A stretch of 64,000 bases of DNA. It comes from Rhizophagus irregularis (taxonomy: Eukaryota; Glomeromycota; Glomeromycetes; Glomerales; Glomeraceae). Made by a program: the position numbers and the translations under genes. The notes under the pieces were generated by a model. It was not told the DNA's origin, ran no database searches, and was given only the letters and a program-made list of their open reading frames with translations. The stretch covers positions 2,620,001-2,684,000 of the forward strand of contig NC_089458.1 in NCBI RefSeq assembly GCF_026210795.1, read 5' to 3'. Positions 58,611-64,000 of the stretch are shown here, one piece after another. Numbering within the stretch: the first letter of the stretch is position 1; every line of letters begins with the position of its first letter.

Positions 58611-59245
58611 TGCCTAAAAGATCAGCCAAAATTATGGTATAGTGCCAGCCAAAATTAATCTACTACAATCTACTACGCCACCTGACATGATATTTTTTTT
58701 ACCATATTTCAGCATTTTGATGGATAACAAAATAGGTAAAGAAGTAAAGCACTCTCGAATCCTTAACAGGCAACCAAAGAGGCATAGAATGGCAGAAACT
58801 TCATCATAAAACTTGGAATTCAAACAATTGCAGACAAGCCAGACCTCCAACATAGAATTTAACAACCAATCAACCATAGAATCCCAATATCATAAATTAT
58901 ATTAGAAAATGATTATTGACACACAGAACTAAATAAAAATAGGTACATTTCGATTATTTAGTAATAGTAATATTTAGGTTATTTAATTACATGATCACAA
59001 ATAATAAATAGAAAAGGCTAAAGAAAAGCAAATTCAAAGGGAAGGAATATAGTAAAAAAAATAACTAGGTATACAAAATTGTCACAAACAGGTTATTTAG
59101 TTAGAATATTTAATCATATTTAAATTATTAACTTTAGATTATTTAGATATGTTTAAATTATTTAATTATATTTAGATTATTTATAGTCATACTTAGATTA
59201 TTTAGTTATAGTTAGATTATTTATAGTCATATTTAGATTATTTAC
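58611..59245. other. spacer with ATTTAGATTATTTA repeats
   Basis: No gene. From 59090 to 59245 a unit TAGATTATTTA(T/G)(A/T)... is repeated about eight times. The same text (TAGTTATAGTTAGATTATTT) continues to the right of the next element at 62770, showing that the element landed in this repeat. Confidence 0.55.
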
Positions 59246-59959
59246 ATCAGGAAATTATATAGTGCGAAAAGTTGCGCAAGTTTACACATCATAATATTTC
59301 GTAAGCTTCCAGACCCGCCGCAAGTTTGCGTAAGCGTAATATTTCGTAACTTTTTAAAATATTTCGAAATATTACGATATGCAAAGCTTCGTAATTTTAC
59401 GATTTGTAATATTCCGTAATTTTGCGGTTCGCAATATTTCGTAATTTTACATAATATTTCGTAAGTTTTCAGACCCGCCGCAAGTTTGCGTAAGCGTAAT
59501 ATTTTGTAACTTTTTAAAATATTTCGAAATATTACTGTATGCAAGGCTTCGTAATTTTACGATTCGTAATATTCCGTAATTTTACTGCGTAATACTTCGC
59601 AACTTTTTAAAATATTTCGAAATTCTATGATGCGTAATGTTCCATAATTTGACGATTCGTAATATTCTGTGATTTACACAACTTAATATTTCGTAATATT
59701 TCAAAATATTTCGATAAATAATACTTCATTTTCTGTACTATAAGTTTATATAATGTATGTTTTATTAGATATAATCATAAAAAATTACAAGTATTTATTA
59801 ATATATACAGAATACATAAAAGTAAAAAAGAGAAAGAGTAGAGTAACAATATTATTAGACGTAAAAAGAAGAGAAACAGCTATAGTAACGTTAGTATTAG
59901 ATATAAAGATAAAAGAAATATTGTTATTATTGTTAGTATTAAGGTAAAAAGAGTTAAAG

Positions 59960-60380
59960 AAACAGTAAAAGGAGTAAAAGAAACATGGATATTATCGTTA
60001 GTATTAAAGTACAAGTAAAAAGAAATAAAGGAAACGTAGATAGTATTGTTAGTATTACGACATAAAGTAACAAAGAGGTAAAAAAAAACGCGTTAATATT
60101 AAAATAATTAGTATTAATAAATAAATATTTCTATACCTGCAAAGTAATTGAACAAAAGAATAAAGAAATAAAGAGAAAGGAAAAAATAAACATGTTGTTA
60201 GTATTGTTAGTATCGTTAGTATTAAAGTACAAGTAAAAAGGAATAAAGGAAACATGGATATTATTGTTAGTATTACGATACAAAATAACAAAGAGGTAAA
60301 AAAAAATGAAAATAATTAGTATTAATAAACAAATATTTCTATACCTGCAAAGCAATAAATTATGAAATATATGTAAATAT
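59960..60380. repeat. two-copy ~210-bp repeat inside the 3.5-kb element
   Basis: 60010-60150 and 60225-60360 share GTACAAGTAAAAAG(A/G)AATAAAGGAAAC, GTTAGTATTACGA and AATATTTCTATACCTGCAAAG. Frames here on the minus strand are AT-rich by-products. Confidence 0.65.
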
Positions 60381-61257
60381 ATTGTATATAATTAAAGAAA
60401 TAATAGAAAGAAGAGACAAAAAAAATTAAAAATATTGAACAAAAGAATAAAGAAATAAGAAACAAAAATAAATAAGACAAAAACGCGTGCGTGATTAAAT
60501 GATTAAATGATGCAAGGATCAGCCTAATTTTGATTGGCCAGAAATCATGTACATCGTATAGCGGGTGTGACATAAATAAATCGTGACTGAAATTTGTGTT
60601 CAATTTGTGTTCAATTTGTGTTGATAATTCTGGTAAAAAATTATTAATTTTAGCCAAATTTCGTTAAATTTGTTAAATTTGTGTTGAGTTTGTGTTGAAT
60701 TTGTGTTGCGTAATTTTTTATTTATCACAAGGGGATGATATTTAGTAATTGCATGTACGACGTACAAGATTTTTTTTTATGATTTTTTTAAGAAATGTAC
60801 GCAAAATATTTAATCAGAATATAATTGTTTTATTTTTAAATATGTGATTTTTTTTTAAAAAAAAAATTGATTTTTTTAAAATTCAATAGAATGTGCTAAT
60901 AATAAATTGGTTTATTTTTAAATATAATATATTGATATTTATATTTAAATAACCAAAACATGTACATGATTTTTAATTATTTTTAATTGAAATCAAACTA
61001 AGATTTTTTTTAAAAAAAAATTAAAATAAATTAAGTGATTTATATTTATATTTAGAATCATGATATTTATATTTAGATAATCCATATCCGCATGAGATTT
61101 AATTAATATGTTTAATGATGAAAAGTCTAATAAATTAAATTTTAATTGAAACGAGAAATAAAATCAAACCAAAGAGGTATTGTTCAAATTTTATTTAAAG
61201 TGACATTTTACGACTTTCTTTCAAATTTTTACTCATCCCAAAATCAAATTACTAATA

Positions 61258-61909
61258 ATGCCTCGCCACACACGTCGTCGTTCCCACTATAACGTCCATT
61301 GGAACTGGGCTATGATGGACGAACTTGTTGACATACGCCGAGACAGAAACCGCGCCTACCACAATATTAATGGTAGAAGCCGCCAAGATTTTTGGGACTC
61401 TGTTGCCAATAGGTTCATATGACTAATATCTATAATTTCTTTAAGAAAGAATTTAAATTCAAATTAACCAATCCATTTAATTGAATCAGAATAAATAGAA
61501 TATTTCGAACGAGGGTTTCCGGGCAACAGTGCAGCCAAAAGTGGAGGAACCTCGTCGGGGATTACCATGTAAGTAAATAAATAACATTACATTCATATAA
61601 ATTAAATGTATTTACCGAATATTCAAACTGATTTTGATATTTAGAACTATGTCCTTTATCGTAATGGTAACCCTGGGCGGCGGCTGTGGACGCGTACTGG
61701 CGCAAGATATTATCGCGAATTTAGAACGAGATTTTGGGAGAGGCCGGGTAATTATACTATAATAAAATTTATAATTAATATTTACGTTCATGTTTTAAAT
61801 TTGATAAATTTGATCAATTTTAGTCGCGCGTGACGATCGTAGGCAAGGAGAAACTTACCTACGTATCGTAGAAGAAGATAATTATTTTTATTTTTTTATT
61901 ATTTATTAA
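61258..61909 (+). CDS. Myb/SANT-like DNA-binding protein
   Basis: Four exons with good splice sites: 61258-61412, 61514-61568, 61645-61747 and 61824-61909, giving 132 residues. The sequence opens basic (MPRHTRRRSHYNVHWNWAMM) and holds a trihelix/Myb-like domain: WNWAMMDELVDIRRDRNRAY, then FWDSVANRV, then QQCSQKWRNLVGDY. The C-terminal part is Arg-rich. It is intron-rich for its size and lies well inside a TIR element. It parallels the Myb/SANT gene at 18460-19514, which also lies inside an element. The frame is intact across all joins, which suggests selection or recent origin. Possible role: binding the element's own subterminal repeats. Confidence 0.7.
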
Positions 61910-62280
61910 GTGAGTAGCTGCCCAGTCCGTACCAAATATCGGCTGGAGACTCACGTTTTTTTGGGCTGTGACTGATACTGACGTCCATGCCGTACAGCCT
62001 GGGTACTATTTTATAAAATAGTAGCGAACAAGTATCAAATGTGTATTTTTTTTATTAAGTTATAATAAAAATTAGAATTTACTTTAATTTTTAACATAAA
62101 AATTGTAAATAATAAAAAATTCGTAAATAAAAATAAATTTGCTTTCCCAAACTGGTGTTTATATAAAAGAAAAGGTGTTTATATTATTTTTGATTATTCA
62201 ATAGTATCGCATGCCCCTTGTATACGTTCTACTGCATATGCAGTTTACAATCTCGTAAATTTTCGAAATATTTCAACCGT

Positions 62281-62590
62281 AATATTACGCAGGTTTACAG
62301 TTTCGTAAATTTTCGAAATATTTTAACCGTAATATTACGCAGGTTTACAGTTTCGTAAATTTTCGAAATATTTCAACCGTAATATTACGCAGGTTTACAA
62401 GTTTCGTAAATTTTCGAAATATTTTAACCGTAATATTACGCAGGTTTACAGTTTCGTAAATTTTCGAAATATTTCAACCGTAATATTACGCAGGTTTACA
62501 GTTTCGTAAATTTTCGAAATATTTCAACCGTAATATTACGCAGGTTTACAGTTTCGTAAATTTGCAGAATATTTTGACCGTAATATTGCG
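62281..62590. repeat. six ~50-bp tandem repeats at element end
   Basis: Unit AGGTTTACAGTTTCGTAAAT...CGAAATATTTCAACCGTAATATTACGC, 50-51 bp, about six copies, the last ones degenerating to 62700. There are no unique spacers, so it is not a CRISPR array. Likely subterminal binding repeats of the 3.5-kb element. Confidence 0.85.
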
Positions 62591-62815
62591 TAAATCTTAC
62601 GATATTGAAAACTTACGTAATATTTTAACCGTAATATCACATAAATCTTACGAAATTGTAAACTTACGTAATATTTTGAAATTTTTCGAAATATTATGCC
62701 ATAAACTTTCGTAAACTTACAAAATCGTAAACTTACGCAATTTTTCGCGCTATAAAATTTCCTGATGACTAGTTATAGTTAGATTATTTTATTACTAAAT
62801 AACCTAGTCTAAGCT

Positions 62816-62857
62816 GTTTATGACTAAATAATATAATTATATTATTTAGTCATAAAC
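62816..62857. repeat. perfect 42-bp palindrome
   Basis: GTTTATGACTAAATAATATAA is followed at once by its exact complement, with no loop. One mismatch outward (AGCT/GGCT) pairing resumes for four more bases. It lies 50 bp right of the 3.5-kb element and could be the fused ends of a small foldback element. Confidence 0.9.
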
Positions 62858-63062
62858 GGCTAATTATCTTTATAACTATCAATACTACATCAACAAATAT
62901 TTGATTAAATTAAGCATACTTTTGTTAACCACAAAATATAAAAAATAGCAAATAAATTAGCATTATTTTTTAATAGTTTTATTGTTTTGTTCTTACAATT
63001 AACACAAGTATTACCACAATTACAATAAACATATTTTATCTTAATTTGTTCATTTTTTTGTT

Positions 63063-64000
63063 TCAAAAAGAATGGTTTGTAATTATCTTTTGATAGACAT
63101 AATATGCTATATATTGGGAGGACAAATTTTTTTTAAAGAATGATTCTTGTTTTAATATACTAAACCTAAAAGGAAGTGATCTACAGGTATTAGAAGTAGA
63201 ATTATCTATGATAAGCGTATAAAAAGTGAATTCTGGTAAACCAACGTAGTACCTTCTTTTTAAACAATAGGAGAATGCACGTATTCCAATTTTATTCTCC
63301 TCTTGAGCGTCAAAAAAATGGTGCCCAATAACAAGTGATCTATTGGAAGAGTCAAGTTCAGTTAATACAAGACTTCCTAGACAAAGGAAAGTTTTTCTGG
63401 CATATAAATCATATTCAAAATCTAATAATTCTAAACTAATCATAATTTGATTTTTTAACCTATTAAAATAATTCTTTAGAACTTTAAATTTAATATTGGA
63501 ATTTAAAAGTATAGAATTAAAATATGTGCAATATCCAATTACCATCCATCTAATTTTCAATTTGCATTTATGTCGTTTAAATTTATTCTGAACACAATGA
63601 ATTATAAGACTTGACTTTCTATCTGATGGACAAAAAACTTGACAAGTAAAAAAATCATTTTTTAACTCTGTCATATCAATTACAGTCACAAAAATATTAC
63701 AATCTGCTTCTCTGTCAATAACCATTTTCAAGATATTTTGTGGTATATTTAATTCAAATTTTTTTGGCCTTCCAACTTCTTCTAAATAATAGAAAATATC
63801 CTCAGTACATGAATAATAAATTCTTTTTCCAAGAGACTTAATAATTTGTTTATGATGTAGTAAACCTTTAGGCAAAATTTGAAAAATACTAATTGGATCT
63901 CAAAATTCTATACAACTCCAGTTTCTATAATCTTCTAGAGATTTAACCCAAGCTTCTTCATCAAAATTTTCAATTTTATCGGGATGTTCTCCTCCAATTA
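63063..64000 (-). pseudogene. unknown protein, partial at window end, one internal stop
   Basis: A long minus-strand frame enters from beyond 64000 (IGGEHPDKIENFDEEAWVKSLEDYRNWSCIEF), meets TGA at 63900-63902 and then continues open for 279 codons to 63063. In the part seen there is a basic, Ile/Phe-rich, mostly beta-like middle (GRPKKFELNIPQNILKMVI...CQVFCPSDRKSS) and a C-terminal stretch with several aromatic residues. No domain was recognised and no membrane segment is clear. The single TGA may be a Trp-to-stop change like others here. The gene's start lies outside the window. Confidence 0.5.

Larger units (their letters stand above)
59246..62766. mobile_element. 3.5-kb TIR element carrying a Myb/SANT gene, no transposase
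   Basis: Left end ATCAGGAAATTATATAGTGC and right end ATCAGGAAATTTTATAGCGC (complement), both continuing GCGAAAA(A/G)TTGCG. Subterminal zones at 59270-59740 and 62250-62750 are full of CGTAATATTTCG-like repeats. The only good gene is the Myb/SANT protein at 61258. The same sequence (TTATAGTTAGATTATTT) lies on both outer sides, but no exact target duplication was fixed. Superfamily unknown. Confidence 0.65.

Noticed and set aside
60055-60657. Overlapping hydrophobic minus-strand frames
   Set aside because: AT-rich repeats read as Leu/Ile/Phe. No start context, splice sites or conservation evidence.
62281-62590. Regular 50-bp repeats resembling a CRISPR array
   Set aside because: No unique spacers, eukaryotic context, and located at the end of a transposon-like element.

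Overview
The window looks like nuclear DNA of a glomeromycotan (arbuscular mycorrhizal) fungus close to Rhizophagus. The DNA is very AT-rich. Conserved genes carry short GT-AG introns of fungal type. Around them sit several families I associate with Rhizophagus: Crinkler-type proteins, F-box/LRR genes, Helitrons, hAT and pogo elements. I have run no database search, so the genus is an inference.

Layout. 1.4-10.8 kb is a conserved island, mostly on the minus strand: an ERV25-type p24 cargo receptor, tRNA-His(GUG), the SUB1/PC4 coactivator, a small secreted peptide (plus strand), a Zn-cluster plus SET-domain protein, and mitochondrial-type acetyl-CoA hydrolase/CoA-transferase ACH1. I resolved exon borders for all of these. 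10.8-17.5 kb is an AT-rich desert holding only decayed repeats.

18.1-30.0 kb is a nest of mobile elements. An old hAT transposon has matching ends at 18134 and 30007 and carries a Myb/SANT-like gene beside its transposase. It is split by a degenerate Helitron (about 20.97-26.36 kb), by a 417-bp hAT MITE, and by a 1.67-kb hAT-type element. That last element holds a tandem array whose units look like an exon plus an intron. 30.2-34.1 kb holds further satellites, including a second exon/intron-like array. 34.4-38.9 kb has two broken multi-copy genes. 41.5-45.5 kb has a small membrane protein and two Crinkler-type loci.

46.0-52.0 kb has two dead F-box/LRR genes. One was hit by a 3.3-kb pogo/Tigger element, which was itself hit by a 1.18-kb element built from five 190-bp repeats. 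52.1-57.7 kb is the most unusual stretch: a broken archaeo-eukaryotic-type primase plus superfamily-3-type helicase gene, a broken gene that may be a tyrosine recombinase, an intact coiled-coil gene, and a divergently transcribed small Cys-rich gene. This could be a self-replicating mobile element or an integrated viral relative. 59.2-62.8 kb is another terminal-inverted-repeat element that carries a spliced Myb/SANT gene and no transposase.

In short, the first 11 kb is housekeeping DNA. The rest is repeat-driven DNA where datable insertions (target duplications of 2, 8, 9 and 10 bp) give a relative history. Many dead genes carry stops at positions where Trp is expected.
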